Position numbers and translations under genes: made by a program | In this document: piece by piece, positions 1-12,968 of the stretch | How the letters are laid out: each line of letters opens with the position of its first letter | Position numbering within the stretch: the stretch's first letter is position 1 | NCBI GenBank assembly: GCA_954871525.1 | Contig: OX940872.1 | Location: 25,205,746-25,269,745 of the forward strand | Direction of reading: 5' to 3' | From: Parietaria judaica | Lineage: Eukaryota; Streptophyta; Magnoliopsida; Rosales; Urticaceae | Length of the DNA: 64,000 bases | The notes under the pieces: model-generated | Database searches by the model: none | What the model was told of the DNA's origin: nothing | The model's input: the letters and a program-made list of their open reading frames with translations, nothing else

Positions 1-124
1 GTGGCGAGCTGGAGTCGGTCGATGGATGGACGGTTGAGATCTGTCCACACTCACGTGACTAGCTGTATGAAAGTACAAGCTATGCTGCTGAATCTGAATG
101 AAAAAGGGCTAAGGATTGAGCGAC

Positions 125-232
125 AAGTTTTTTTTTTTTTTTTGAAGGCAGCTTTGCTGCGGTGGGGATCGAACCCACGACCTCCATTTTAGAGGTAGTG
201 TGGAATTACCACTAGGTTATCCTAGCAACCAC
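125..232 (-). mobile_element. tRNA-derived SINE
   Basis: Read on the minus strand, this is a tRNA-like head with a box A-like stretch (CCTAGTGG) and a perfect box B-like GGTTCGATCCCCAC, followed by a short unrelated body and an A-tail (the T-run at 128-143 on the plus strand). A six-base direct repeat, AGCGAC, flanks it at 119-124 and 233-238 and fits a target site duplication. A tRNA gene would not have the A-tail and flanking repeat, so a Pol III-transcribed retroposon is the better reading. The 7-nt ends can still pair (GCTGTGG with CCGCAGC), so a tRNA-like fold is retained. Confidence 0.75.
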
Positions 233-238
233 AGCGAC

Positions 239-1090
239 GCGTTTCTTTAAAACAACGATCCGGTGTCGACTTTCGGTGGACTTTTACTATTTTAGCCTCG
301 ACAAAATATCTAATGAAATAATTGTGTTTTGATTAATAAAAAAAAGAACTGTTATTATAAGTTTATAATATTGAATTTGAAGGATAATTAATCATGTTTT
401 AAGTCGTGTTTTAAATTCTACTAGCCGCAAATCATCCGCATCTAATGTATATGTATGGATATATTGGGAGAGAGAGTGTAAGACCGTTAATGATGCAAAT
501 GAGTTTACCGTAAAATATATGAATTTAAGATGTATTATAAAGTATAAGAGATATACCGTAAAATATATGAATTTAAATTCTTAATTAATGTAAATGAAAA
601 TTATATGTAATATCTAAGATGTATAAAGTGATGAGGTAGATGTTGATATAAAATATTTGAAAAAAATAAAATCTTGAAAGCTTGAGTATGGAATTTGGGG
701 AAGGATATTGAAAAGAATATTGTATGTTTTTATTGAGAAAATTTTAGTTAGGAAACAGAACGAGATGGATTGGGACGGTACGCGGCACGCGCCATGCGTT
801 TTAGCAATATTCATGTTAAAAGTACTATACATGAATTATACTCGGAAAAATTAACACTGGGTCCTCAAAGACCGATGAAATATTGTGAATATGAGCGGGT
901 GGTGTTTTAATAAATAATTGATATAAATATACTAAATAAATATAAAGGTATTGAGATAAATGAGATAAAGTTAAATATAAAATTAATATCTTAATTTAGT
1001 GTAAAAAATAGAGTTAATATAAGGAATTAGTATATGATGTGTCATATACCGCAAAATGAAGTAATAAGATGAAGATGTCTTAGGACCAAG
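239..1090. other. AT-rich spacer, no gene seen
   Basis: No coding potential was recognised. A 22-base phrase (TACCGTAAAATATATGAATT and two more bases) occurs twice, near 509 and 554, suggesting a small local duplication or a decayed element. The block at 1091-1380 is less AT-rich and has an open frame on the plus strand, but its protein resembles nothing I know and is probably repeat sequence. Confidence 0.5.
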
Positions 1091-1429
1091 GTGCGAAATG
1101 TCACGAAAAATCGCTCAAAATTTGGGGCGATTTTCTTTTTCCGAGGAACACCGAAACGACATTCGTATCCTTTCGCTGTCGTTTTACCAAATTTCGCGAA
1201 ATTCGCATGGGGCACGTGGATGGAATTTCATTTTTCATTTTTACTCACAAAATTTGCGAAAAATGGTTGGAATTTGGCAAAAACTAAAACTTTTGGTAGA
1301 TTTCGGCAAAAGTACCAATTAAACTTTCGGCGGCGGCACGCGCCGGGCCCAAGCCCTTGTCCCTAATATTTGGTATATAAACATCACCAAACTCTTGTCA
1401 TCTATCAATGTGGGACTTTTGTTATTCAA

Positions 1430-1700
1430 CTAATATCACACATTCACACGTAACATACACTTCACCTAATAATTTAACTTAATATTATACACTTCAAATA
1501 ATATTATACACTTAACATACATATTAACTTCAACTAATATTAAATTTGTTAACATACATATACAATTAACATGCATATTCACTTAATATTACACACTTAA
1601 CATACATATTCACTTCACATAATAATTTGACTTAATATTATACACTTCAACTAATAAAATGACTTAACATTATACATTTCACCTACATATTTAAGTTACA
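1430..1700. repeat. degenerate tandem repeat
   Basis: Variants of the phrases CTTAATATTATACACTT, AACATACATATTCACTTCAC and TAATAATTTGACTT alternate through this stretch. The segment starting near 1454 recurs about 148 bp later near 1602, giving two long copies plus shorter internal ones. It is non-coding and lies upstream of the PA200 gene. Confidence 0.6.
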
Positions 1701-1767
1701 AATGTATTTTATTGTATACAATTATGTCTTGTATTTATTAAATATGTAGTTTTGAACTTATATAAAT

Positions 1768-1958
1768 ATCTTGCTTAAATACTCAAATATTTTTTACAAA
1801 ATATCCATCGAAAACCCCATCGGCATGTGGTATGCCCATGCGGTATATGTGGCATACCCTTTTTTTACCATTTGCCCATATACATACCCATCGGCAATCG
1901 ATATATCCGTAAAATGGAAAATGCGAAACGACATCGGCAAGCGGCATTTTAAACCTTG
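1768..1958. mobile_element. hAT-type MITE, decayed copy
   Basis: This copy shares CGATATATCCGTAAAATG, CGACATCGGCAAGCGG and the terminal ACCTTG with the elements at 37385-37567 and 53657-53840. The left end is eroded, and a target duplication is not convincing here. Classification rests on the better-preserved copy at 37385, which has an 8-bp duplication. Confidence 0.6.
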
Positions 1959-2159
1959 CTTAGGAAAACTCCAACTACAAACACTAAAAATATACCATTT
2001 TTTAGAGTTTTAACCAAAAAAAAAAAAAAACTTTATACTCAAACCACAACACCAATTTTTAAACTAAAATACTATTCATTTAATATGTTATTAATATTTC
2101 CCTTATCTATTCAATTTTTATTTATTTATTTTATCACTTTACTAATAAAATAAGTATAT

Positions 2160-2500
2160 ACTGTTTGGTGTTGTGAATAGTATCACACCAAATACTGGTT
2201 GCATTTGGAACAAATTATTTAGCTCTATTTTTGTTTTTTGAATAAACTAAACTACTTTTCATGTATTTGTCAAAATTATTTTTACACACAAAAAAAAAAT
2301 ATTTTAAATTTTTGTACATCATGCTTAAAAGCTAGGATCTAAAAACAAAAACACAAATTTTAATTTCATTTATTTTACCAAATACTAAATCAACTTTTAT
2401 GACCAACAATGACTGTTTTATAAATAATTTCATAAACACTTGTCAATTAAAAAAACAAATTTTATTTAAAAAAATTAAAACTAAAAACATTTTTTTTCTA
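2160..2500. mobile_element. MITE-like repeat, copy 1
   Basis: Resembles 39573-39953: both start with a GTTTGGTG/TTGGTGCGTTTG-like end and share an AAGCTAGGAT phrase, a TAAATCAA...TTTTATGACCA/TTGTTACCAG segment and ACTGTTTTATAA. Boundaries are approximate. The family looks like a short hAT-type non-autonomous element. Confidence 0.45.
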
Positions 2501-2649
2501 ACGAAGTTATAATAAACAATGTCACCGTGTAACAATAATCTATTTCACTAAAATGATAGAATTTATGAAGTTGTTTCGTAGAGCCTTAATGTAAAAGTCA
2601 CACTAAAATGGTGCCTTTTACATCTAGTGTATTGGTCTATTAGATCATC

Positions 2650-2890
2650 AAACTATTAAGTATTTTTTTAAGGTATATTGTTCATTTTATGTCAAATTAT
2701 TTTTAGAAATTGTAATAAATGTCTATTTTGTATAAAAGGTTTAAGAAAAATGTTCATCTGTGAGAGTAAAAAATACACACGGTGGGCATTTTCCTTAAAC
2801 TTTTTACACAAAATGGACATTTTTTAAAATAACTCAATTATTTTAAAAATTTGTATATATTTTTTACTTTCACGAATAGACATACAAAAA
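2650..2890. repeat. small dispersed repeat near the PA200 promoter
   Basis: Contains inverted phrases around ATGTTCATCTGTGAGAGTAA and ACACAAAATGGACATTTTTT. A related block sits in the last intron of the Serinc gene at about 27785-27905 (CGCCCATTTGTGAGAGTAA, GACACAAAATAAGCATTTCG). It is likely a small MITE, placed just upstream of the PA200 5' leader. Confidence 0.45.
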
Positions 2891-3108
2891 AATGGGGTTT
2901 CGCACCTTTTATATTTTTTTTGTTGGCACGTGTGTATCGTGTTAGTGAGAAGACTCCCGGTCCCACCTCTGTCCACCGCTTGCTCCGGTAACCGGTGAGC
3001 GACGACCCCCAATCTCTTCTCTTCTCTTCTCTTGCTGCAAAAGAAACCAAATTTCCCCAATTCCACCACCGAAGAGACGACTTTCCTCAGCCGATCGCCG
3101 ATCCTCCA

Positions 3109-6100
3109 ATGCACCTCTACAACGCCTGGCTGCCGCCGCCGGTGGCCGCCGCCACCCGCCGCGAGCAGGACGCCTTCGCTCGCCTCATCGCCTCCGTCCG
3201 CGCCTCCTTCTCCCGCGACGACCCCGACTCCGTCTACGCCACCCTCAAATGGGTCTCCGTCGTCGACCTGTGCGTTGCTCTCCGTTGACTGGACTGTAAG
3301 TCCTCTGTGCTCACTAGCAGCCAGCTCAAGGGTTGTGTTGGTGTGTGTTCGTGTGCAGGTTCGTCAAGGCGAAGAGCGAGATAGCCGTGGAGGATGCGAA
3401 TTCGATTGCGGAGATTGGGTTGGAATTGTTTCTCATGTCGGAGAACAAGCTCTATGCCCAGGTACTGCTTCTTCGATTGCGAATTCGAAATAGCTTTTGG
3501 TTTGCTCAATGCCAGTCTCCATTTGTATGAATGAATAGGTCAGATGGGGAAATGTTGTGGTTAGGATACTCAATAAGTACCGGAAAAAGCTGTCGTTGCG
3601 CGTTTCGTGGCGGCATCTCTACGACACTCTTGTGAAAACACACTTCACCAGGTCAGTTCACTTCTTATTATCAGTCTAGTTATTATGACCATTCATTGCG
3701 TTGTTGACCAATTATGGATATCGTACTGCGAACAATGCAGGAATACCGGTCCAGAAGGTTGGAGGCTAAGGCAGCGGCATTTCGAGACTATAACTTCCCT
3801 CGTTCGATCTTGTCGTAGGTTCTTCCCTTCCGGGTCTGCATCTGAAATATGGTTCGAATTTAGGCAAGTGCTTTTTAGCTTAAGTTAGTAAATGCTTACG
3901 AATTTGGTACCATTCAAAGTTTGTAGCTTAAAAGTGTGTTGTTTTAGAATCTACGTTTTTTTAAGGAATAGCCGGAAATCACTTGTGTCGTGACCCCATC
4001 TAATATTTATTGATATGACCCTCAGTTATAGCGGAGGAAAACCGTGGTAACATGGTAGAACTTACAAAAACCAACTTAATCCTAATGACAAAACAACACA
4101 AACCAACAAGACGAACATCATATCTTAGACATGTCTCATATAACCGGTACCCATCTTGTCTAATCTACGTCATAGTATGTTGACAAAATGCATAAAGTTG
4201 TACGTGATTTGAATTACCTCCGTTCTCTGTCTTTTCCTAGTTGGGATAAAGCTAATGTACTAAATATTTTGCTTGATGATGTTGACGGAATCCTGTCTGT
4301 TAAATTATTGTTTTAATGAGATGTTACTTACCTGATAAAATTTCATTGCAGATCTTTATTGGAGAATCCATGGCACAATTCAGCCTTTGAGGGATCGGGT
4401 TTTGTGAGACTCTTTCTCCCGACAAACTCAGATAACCAGGAGTTCTTTTCAGAGTAGGAGCACAGACGACCCAGAACTCTTTTTTTTCTTTCTATATCTT
4501 TGACACGAAGGAGAAATTTTTAGGAAAATAAACTTGTTATTTTCTCTGCAGGGATTGGATTAAAGAGTGTGTACAACTGTGGGAATCCATACCGAATTGC
4601 CAGTTTTGGAATAGTCAATGGGCAGCAATTATAGCCCGTGTCATAAAGAACTACAATTTCGTCGATTGGGAGCCTTTATTACCCATGCTCTTCACTAGAT
4701 ACTTGAATATGTTCGAGGTGATTGATTGTATATCCCTTTAAACAGCTTAGCTATTGATTGGCTATTTACGGTATCTCAGCTTTACAACTTGAATATTAAA
4801 CTTAAGTTGTAATGGTAGGTTCCTGTTGCAAATGGAAGTGGATCGTACCCTTTCTCTGTGGACGTTCCCAGAAATACGCGGTTTTTGTTTTCGAATAAAA
4901 CAATGACCCCAGCAAAGGCCATTGCAAAGTCGATTGTAAGACAAACACTCTGTTGCTCTGCTTTCTACGATGTATTTTTTTTATGTGGATGTAACATCGT
5001 CTTGCAAAACCTATGCAGGTTTTTCTTTTGAAACCTGGTGGCTCTTCTCAGGAGCACTTTGAGAAATTGGTCAACCTCTTAGAACAGTTTGTATTCTTGC
5101 ACGTTATATTTTATTGCTCCATAATTTATGCGTGAATTTATTATTTGGTTTGAGTTCTTATATATATCGTTTTAGGTACTATCATCCCTCTAATGGTGGT
5201 CGGTGGACCTACTCGTTAGAGCGCTTTTTGTTACATCTTGTAATTTCGTTCCAGAAACGCCTACAGCAGGAACAACTGTAAGTGTTCTCCTGCACGTTTC
5301 TGTAATGGTTCTATATTTTATGCTTTTACTAAGTTGTTGTTAGTACAGGAACATATCTACAAACAGTCTGGGAAGATCAGAAAGGACTGCTTTTGTCAAT
5401 GTTTTGCTGAAGCTAGTTGACCGTGGTCAGTACAGCAAAAACGAACATCTTTCCGAAACAGTTGCTGCAGCCACCTCCATTTTGTCTTATATAGAGCCCT
5501 TCCTGGTCCTTCCTTTTGTGGCATCTCGATTCCAAATGGCCTTGGAAACGGTTAGTTCGATTTCATGTGTGGTTTTTTGGTTGGTCATGTTTGGTAATTT
5601 TGCCTCACTTTACTACCGCTGCTTTATCGACAGTATTTATGTAAGTGGAACTTGTTTCGTGTAATAACTTCTTCTCTTGACCAACTTTCATGTCTAGTCA
5701 GATGACTGCCACCCATCAATTAAAAATTGCTGTCATGTCAGTAGCATTTGTCGGGCGTTCACTGTTTCTGACGTCCATGTCAGCTTCTGCAGTAAAACCG
5801 GTTGATGCTGGTGATGAATTCATTGATCTAATGATGGTTTCATTGTCCAATGCGTTGCTTGGTATGGACGCCAATGATCCTCCAAAAACCTTGGCAACCA
5901 TGCAATTAATTGGTTCAGTTGTCTCTAATGTAAGCCTACACTCTCCTCTAACAAATCAAATCATAGTTTGTAAAAAATTCACATGTTTATTCATTAGCTT
6001 GTATTTGCAGTTGGCTTTGTTGAGCGACGATACAAATGAGCTACCTTCCATGCCAATGATTCGTTTCTCGGAATGGTTGGATGAGTTTTTATGTCGCCTG

Positions 6101-7362
6101 TTTGCCTTACTTCTGCACTTGGAGCCAAGCAGTGTCATGTAATTCAGTTCAACTTTCATCATCGTTATACCTATTACATTCCCTTTTTAGCATCATTAAA
6201 GTTAACTTGTCTCTGGTGCACTGCAGAAATGAAGGGCTACACTCATCAGCAACATCGGGAACTTTTCTGGTTGATGATGGTCCATACTACTACTGCATGC
6301 TTGAGATATTGTTTGGAAGACTTAACCAACCCTTGTTTAATCAGGTTCGAATTCTTGTTTAAGCTCCTCTTTCGTCCTCCGTTTTGTCTTTGATGTTGTA
6401 GTAAATTATTCTTTGTATCCAAATATAGGTACTGAAAAAGGTTTCTAAATTTGTGAGAACGAATATTCTACCCGGGGCAATTGCAGAGGTTGGATTGCTT
6501 TGCTGTGCATGTGTTCATACCAACCCAGAAGAGGCAGTGACTCATCTTATTGAGCCAACGTTGTTGTCTGTTATTGCCTCCTTAAAAGGAATGCCGGTAA
6601 CTGGTTTTGGAGGGAGAGGAATGTTTGATTCATCGATTCCTTCGAAGGTAGTATCTCCATTGCTCTAATTTTTTTAGGTTTTATATGCTACATAATCGAA
6701 AGACGTTAAATTGGGTTTGTGACAGGCAAAACCCTCAATTTCTCCAGCTCTAGAAACAGCGATCGATTATCAGTTGAAAATATTATCAGTTGCAATCAGC
6801 TATGGAGGTCCCACACTGCTACGCTACAAGGATCACCTCAAAGAAGCTATTGTTTCTGCTTTTGATTGCCCTTCCTGGAAGGTTTTTGTTTATCTTCTCT
6901 CTAAGGATTTTTTGGTTAACGGTAGTCTCGGTGTTTGTCAGGGTGTTAATTGTACAACCAATTGGTAGGTAAATGGAGCTGCTGATCATCTATTGCGGTC
7001 ACTTCTTGGTAGTTTGGTTCTGTATTATCCCATTGACCAATATAGGTGCGTTCGAGCTGTCTTTTTCAAATTGTTTTTATTGTTCCCCTTATGGAGTAGA
7101 TTTAAAGGGCTTAAGAAACTGAACTTTGGCTTTATTTCTGGTGTATCAGGTGTACTTTGCGACACCCGGGCTCTGATGCTTTAGAAGAATGGATCAGCAC
7201 AAAGGATTATTTAGATGATAAACATGTCGCGGATCCCAAGTGGCATATCCCAAATGACGAAGAACTTCAATTTGCAAATGAGCTTTTGGACCTTCATTTT
7301 CATTCAGCATTGGATGATCTTCTTAACATATGTCAAAATAAAATTCATTCTGATCCAGGTTA

Positions 7363-7416
<54 letters not shown>

Positions 7417-10400
7417 TACATCTGTTATCTTTATGGAAATATAAAGATAACGTACATTGATGTTATCTTAGATGTTACTTTTTTGCTACGTAATTGCGAT
7501 TTTACCACCGTCAAAATAACTGGAACATTTGTGTGATAAACAGGAGACGAGAAGGAACACTTGAAAGTAACTCTCTTGCGAGTAGATTCTTCGTTGCAAG
7601 GTGTTTTATCATGCTTGCCAGATTTTGTCCCACAATCCAAAAAAGGTGTATTTGAGGAACCTCCTTTCTTGATTGCTGGAGCAACTGGCTCAACAATTGG
7701 CACCGTCCAACTACGCGAAAAGGCTGCTTCAATTATACATGCAGCGTGCAAGTAATATTTTGTTTGTGTATTCATTACATGTCGTTTGATAAGGAAGCTT
7801 CTTGATGTTTATTTTTGCATCGGCAGATATGTGGTTGAGGAAAAATCAGACGATAGTATCCTCCTCATACTCATAATTCGTATAATGGATGCCTTAGGGA
7901 ACTATGGTAATCACTTCACATATTTGGAATGAACACACTTTTTCGTTTCCTGTATATGCCAACACTTTATGTGAACAGGGAGTTTGGAGTATGAGGAGTG
8001 GGCGAATCACAGGCAGGCGTGGAAGCTAGAATCGGCAGCTATAATAGAGCCTCCAATCAATTTTATTGTTTCATCACACTCTAGAGGAAAACGAAGGTAA
8101 GATTGCAAATTTTCTTTTGAAATTTTGTATTGTGCATATATGCATTGATCTTTTGAACTTACAATAGCAAATTGGGTCAGGCCAAGGTGGGCGCTTATTG
8201 ACAAGGCATACATGCACAATACGTGGAGATCTTCACAATCGACGTATCATCTATATCGCACTAATGGAGATTACATTCCGTCCGAGCACGTGAATCTTTT
8301 GATGCAGGATCTCTTGGACCTTACATTGCATAACTATGAAACTGTTCGTGCGTAAGTACTCAATACATCCCTTGCTGCTATATCCTATAAATGGAATCAA
8401 GTGATTACAACTTTTTCTCTGATACAAAGACTGGCTTCAATTACCCACCATAATGTTTTCTGAGGAATATAAGAGCGAGTTTGTACTTAATTAATTCTTT
8501 GACTGACTAATTATAAGCTAGTAAACCTTTCTTTTCTTTTATTATTTGTGGTTAGACTAGACTCTCTGTCTTACGATGTAATCTTCTTAATAATCAGTAA
8601 AAGAATTGTCTCTTTTAAAGAATTAATTATGAATTTGTGGTTAAGTGAAATACTTTCTTGGGGTTAGTAGAAGTTCTAGTTTTGGATTTTTAATAAGCAC
8701 TGGTTTTAACAACATGAAACAGGCTTGCCGGAAAATCACTAATGAAGATGATAAAGAAATGGCCTTCTATGATTTCGAAGTGCGTTCTTACACTCACGAA
8801 GAACTTGCACAACTCAAGCGCTCCAGAGTATGCGGTGCTAGGATCTTGTGCAGTCCTTGCCACACAAACAGTTCTCAAACACGTGTCAACGGTAATGATT
8901 CAAAATCATTTTTTTTTTCTTTAAATAAGAGAAAAATTGTTTACCTTCTCTGTTTCCTTTGGCCATTCCAGGACCTAAAGGCATTCTCTTCTTTCATTCT
9001 TGGGATTCTCTCTAGGTAATATCATCTCAAATTTAGTATAGAATGATATGTTTATTTCATAAGTTATTCCGGTGGATATAATCTTGGTGCTCGCAAGTTG
9101 ATTGTACTTTCTTTTCCTTATTGCAGCTCTCATCACGAGTCTCTGAAATCCCAAAAAGCAATTAATGAGGTAAGACCTTTCAAAATTATCTTTTTGGGTA
9201 TATTATTTCAAGTAGGTTTACTCTTAACATAGAGGAGTTCTTGCAGCTCTTTGTCAAATTCAACATCCACTTTTCCGGGGTTTCTAGAAGCATTTTCAAA
9301 GCATCCAGTGATGATTTTGACGGGGTAGATTTTTCAGATCTGGTCTCTCAGATTGTTTCCATGAGTTTTGATTCTGTTGGCCTGCATTGGAGGTAGATAT
9401 TTACTTATCTTGGCTACCATTTTTAAAATTCAGTTTCTCGAAAATATTGATTATACGATCCGTTTCCCGCTTCTCAGGTACAATTTGATGGCTAATAGAG
9501 TTCTGCTTCTATTGGCTATGGCTTCTAGGAGTGATCCAAATTCATCATCGAAAATATTGAGTGAAACTGCTGGTCGGCTCTCATTTTTTATTTATATATT
9601 TTTTTCTTTTCTATCATAAAGAGATATAGTATTCTTTTTTCTTTCAATTTTGAATATATATCGATGTTCACTCCTTATCAGGCAATTTCTTAAAAAACTT
9701 GAAGAGCCAACTTCCTCAAACAAGAATACTTGCCATTTCCGCTTTGAACACCTTGCTAAAAGAGTCGCCTTACAAACTTTCTGTTGAAGAGCAGACTTCT
9801 GTTTCTGGGAATTTCCAAGAAAGAAAATCATCCCTCGAAGGAGAATTGGCCCGAGTTTTCATGGAAGAAGGGTTCTTCAAGGAAACCTTGAACAGCCTCT
9901 CACATGTCCATGTCACCACTGATTCCGAAAGTTCTTCGAGAGGAAATTACGGAAGCTCTTCTTTCCAAAGCCTGGCGGATAAATCAATCACTCGATTCTA
10001 TTTCGACTTCTCCTCTTCGTGGCCACGCACTCCGAGCTGGATTTCTTTATTGGGCAGCGATAACTTCTACTCAAACTTCGCACGGATCTTCAAACGGTTG
10101 ATACAAGAATGTGGCATGCCTCTTCTCTCGGCGCTTAGAGCCTCACTCGAAGAGTTTTCCTTTGCCAAGGAGCGCTCAAAGCAATGTGTCGCTGCAGAAG
10201 CGTTTGCTGGTGTTTTGCATTCTGATGTGAGTGGTATTGTGGGAGCGTGGGACGAGTGGATGATGACTCAGCTGCAAAACATCATTCTCTCTCAGTCTGT
10301 GGAGTCCATACCTGAGTGGGCCGCCACCATTCGTTATGCCGTCACAGGGAAAGGGAAACATGGAATAAGAACTCCAATTTTGAGACAGAAGATTCTGGAT

Positions 10401-12585
10401 TGCTTGATCACCACTCTTCCTCCAACAGCAACCACCACTGTCGTGGCTAAGCGTTATGCATTTCTTTCGGCTGCGCTTATTGAAGTATCGCCACATACAA
10501 TGCCAGTCACTGAAATTCAGCTCCACTGCAATCTTCTAGACGAGCTGCTTGATAATATGTGCCATTCATCTGCCCAAGTAAGCCAGCCATGTTGTCTTCT
10601 ACGATCACTCGTTTTACTGATAAATTTCGGAGATGATTTGTACGTATGATCGTGTCTGATATGCATCTTATGTTGTTGAACAGGTAAGAGAAGCTATAGG
10701 TGTTGCGCTTTCGGTATTGTGCTCAAATATCCAGCTTTATGCGTCACGATGTCACGATCTTTCACATGAGATTACTAGCCTACTTGGACGGAGAAATTGG
10801 GTGCAATTTCTCAAAAAACGGTCATCTGAAGCGTTGATTAACATTCAGCGCACTACTCAGTCTGACAATTTGGAGGTGAAGAAGGATGCCGGTCAAAATG
10901 GGCATTTGAATGGTGATTCACTAGATGATGTCAAGTGGATGGAAACGGTACTCTACTATAGATCTATGATATCGTATGAAGTTGGATCTGACATTGAAGT
11001 TTCTTATTGATCAGTGTTCTTCTCTGTCTTGTGTAGCTTTTCCATTTTATCATCTCGTCTCTGAAGTCGGCAAGATCGTCATATTTGCTGGATGTACTCG
11101 TGGGTTTGCTTTATCCTGTAATTTCTTTACAGGTGCGTATAGCGGGCATCAATCTTTTTTCTATATCTTTAAGTTGTTCTTGCCATTGCTCTATGGGGTT
11201 CCCTCTTTGTTTATTTTAAATCGTTGACTAGTTTATCCGTTTATTTATATCCTTATCAATTTGGTCAGTTGGCAGAATATGGGTTTCTATCTTTTCAATA
11301 ATAAAATTCTGAATCATTCGATTTGAGCATATCTTTAAGTCGTTCTTTGCCATTGGTCTTTGGGGTTCCCTCAATATTTCGATTTGATACTATATCTCCA
11401 ATCTATAATTATGCTGCAAATTTAATATTGGTGTATATTTTGTGTTTGAAGGAAACATCCAACAAAGATTTGTCAATGTTGGCAAAGGCAGCCTTTGAAT
11501 TGCTTAAATGGAGGGTGTTCTGGGAAACCCATCTCCAGGACGCTCTATCTGTCATTCTTTCTTCAGCCAATGATTCCAACTGGCGAACCAGATCCGCAAC
11601 TTTGACGTTTCTGCGCACCTTTATGTTTAGGTATTACGCTTTTCTGACTTCATTTCCCGCTCTCTCTCTGGTTATCAGCTTTGTTTATATTGATAGAGTT
11701 CTCGTTATATGGGCTTACAGGCACACTTTCATTCTCTCGAGTACGAAGAAACAAGAAATCTGGAGAACTGTTGAGCAACTGCTCGTGGACAACCAAGTCG
11801 AGGCAAGATCCTTGCCCTATGCATAATTCTAACCACGAAGTGATTTCTAGTTTTTTGTTATCTTTTTATGGTTCTTCGGTTCGATTGGTCTACAACTATG
11901 TATTATGTCGGTCAGGTGAGAGAGCACGCTGCAGCCGTTCTTGCAGGCCTAATGAAGGGTGGGGATGAAAATCTGGCGAAGGAATTCCGTGATAAAGCTT
12001 ATAAGCAAGCGAACAGTCTTTTGAGGAAAAAGAAACAAAGGTTGCTTTCACGAACGATTCTGTCTTCTATGTAGTTCACGGTACTAGTAAATTTTCATAA
12101 TAAGGCTCTCGTACTTTGCGATGCAGAAGTTTGAGTTCAAATCAGTCGATAGCTTCAACGCACGGAGCCGTACTTGCATTGGCAGCTTCTGTGTTATCAA
12201 CCCCTTACGACATGCCGAGGTGTGTAATGTTTTTGCTCGATTCAAGCCACTGATATGTCTTGTATTTTTGTAACATTCTACGCAATCATTGGATGTTCTG
12301 TCAGTTGGCTGCCGGAGCATGTTACATTACTGGCTCGCTTTGTTGGCGAGCCGTCGCCTGTAAAGTCAACCGTCACAAAAGCGGTTGCGGAATTCCGGCG
12401 TACGCATGCAGATACCTGGAATATCCAGAAAGATTCCTTCACAGAAGAGCAGCTCGAGGTAGCTTCTCAATTTACGTCTAGCCACGGTCGTTAGCTATAA
12501 CATTGATCAATATTTCTTATACATTTGTGTTTTAACTTTGCAGGTTCTGGCTGATACATCGTCATCGTCTTCGTATTTTGCGTGA
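3109..12585 (+). CDS. PA200: proteasome activator PA200 (Blm10/PSME4 family)
   Basis: PA200 caps the 20S proteasome and stimulates ATP-independent peptide hydrolysis, in nucleus and cytosol. I place 35 coding exons with continuous phase: 3109-3269, 3359-3461, 3539-3651, 3741-3863, 4352-4453, 4552-4717, 4819-4935, 5019-5086, 5176-5277, 5349-5550, 5702-5929, 6011-6138, 6227-6344, 6429-6647, 6726-6881, 6969-7045, 7150-7358, 7544-7751, 7827-7906, 7979-8096, 8181-8351, 8723-8891, 8972-9015, 9127-9169, 9247-9392, 9478-9572, 9682-10577, 10684-10947, 11037-11132, 11452-11630, 11721-11802, 11916-12040, 12127-12219, 12305-12458, 12544-12585. They total 5397 nt, 1798 aa, close to the family's usual ~1800. 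The start MHLYNAWLPPPV is family-typical; an in-frame upstream ATG-like codon at 2995 is probably leader. The C-terminus SSSSSYFA is the expected HbYX-like docking tail, with Phe at the penultimate position. Introns 4 and 31 use GC donors. A CT-rich leader (3012-3034) precedes the start. Confidence 0.95.
7363..7414. repeat. (CT)n(AT)n microsatellite in a PA200 intron
   Basis: A CT run passes directly into an AT run four bases after the donor of intron 17. It is intronic and likely length-polymorphic. Confidence 0.9.
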
Positions 12586-12968
12586 TTGCTTCGTAGTAGT
12601 AAGAGCGGGTTTAGTTTTGTTTGTGAAACATTGATTTGAAACTCATAGCGAGAAATAATGTATAATTTTTTGTTGTTGCTTTCTTTCTTTATATTGGTAA
12701 ATAGATTTTGCTGATATTATGAAAAACTGTATTGTTTAAATTTAAATCATAGAAATCTGTGGTTGCTTAAACACTGTATGGCATGGAAATTCTCAAGACA
12801 TGGTAACCGAAAAACATTGATTCGTTTTTTTTTTGTTTTTTTTCGGAGTAACAATTATTAGTTAAAATTCGTTTCATAACTTTAGAAACATTGCCCTTTT
12901 TCTATATGTAGTTCATAAAATGAGCTTTATTAACACTTTGATGACAAAATCAAAGAATGCCTAGATTA
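12586..12968. other. convergent 3' spacer
   Basis: Short AT-rich spacer between the convergent PA200 (+) and MYB80 (-) genes. It presumably holds both 3' untranslated regions and poly(A) signals. No other feature was seen. Confidence 0.6.

Noticed and set aside
159..235. functional tRNA gene on the minus strand
   Set aside because: Box B is perfect, but the D-arm is irregular and an A-tail plus flanking direct repeat follow; a SINE explains all parts.
1091..1366. 91-codon plus-strand ORF
   Set aside because: Low-complexity Phe/Arg composition, no family, and overlapping frames equally open; probably repeat DNA.
7363..7414. CRISPR-like or coding role for the CT/AT tract
   Set aside because: A simple microsatellite in an intron; no spacer-repeat structure. 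No CRISPR array exists in the window.
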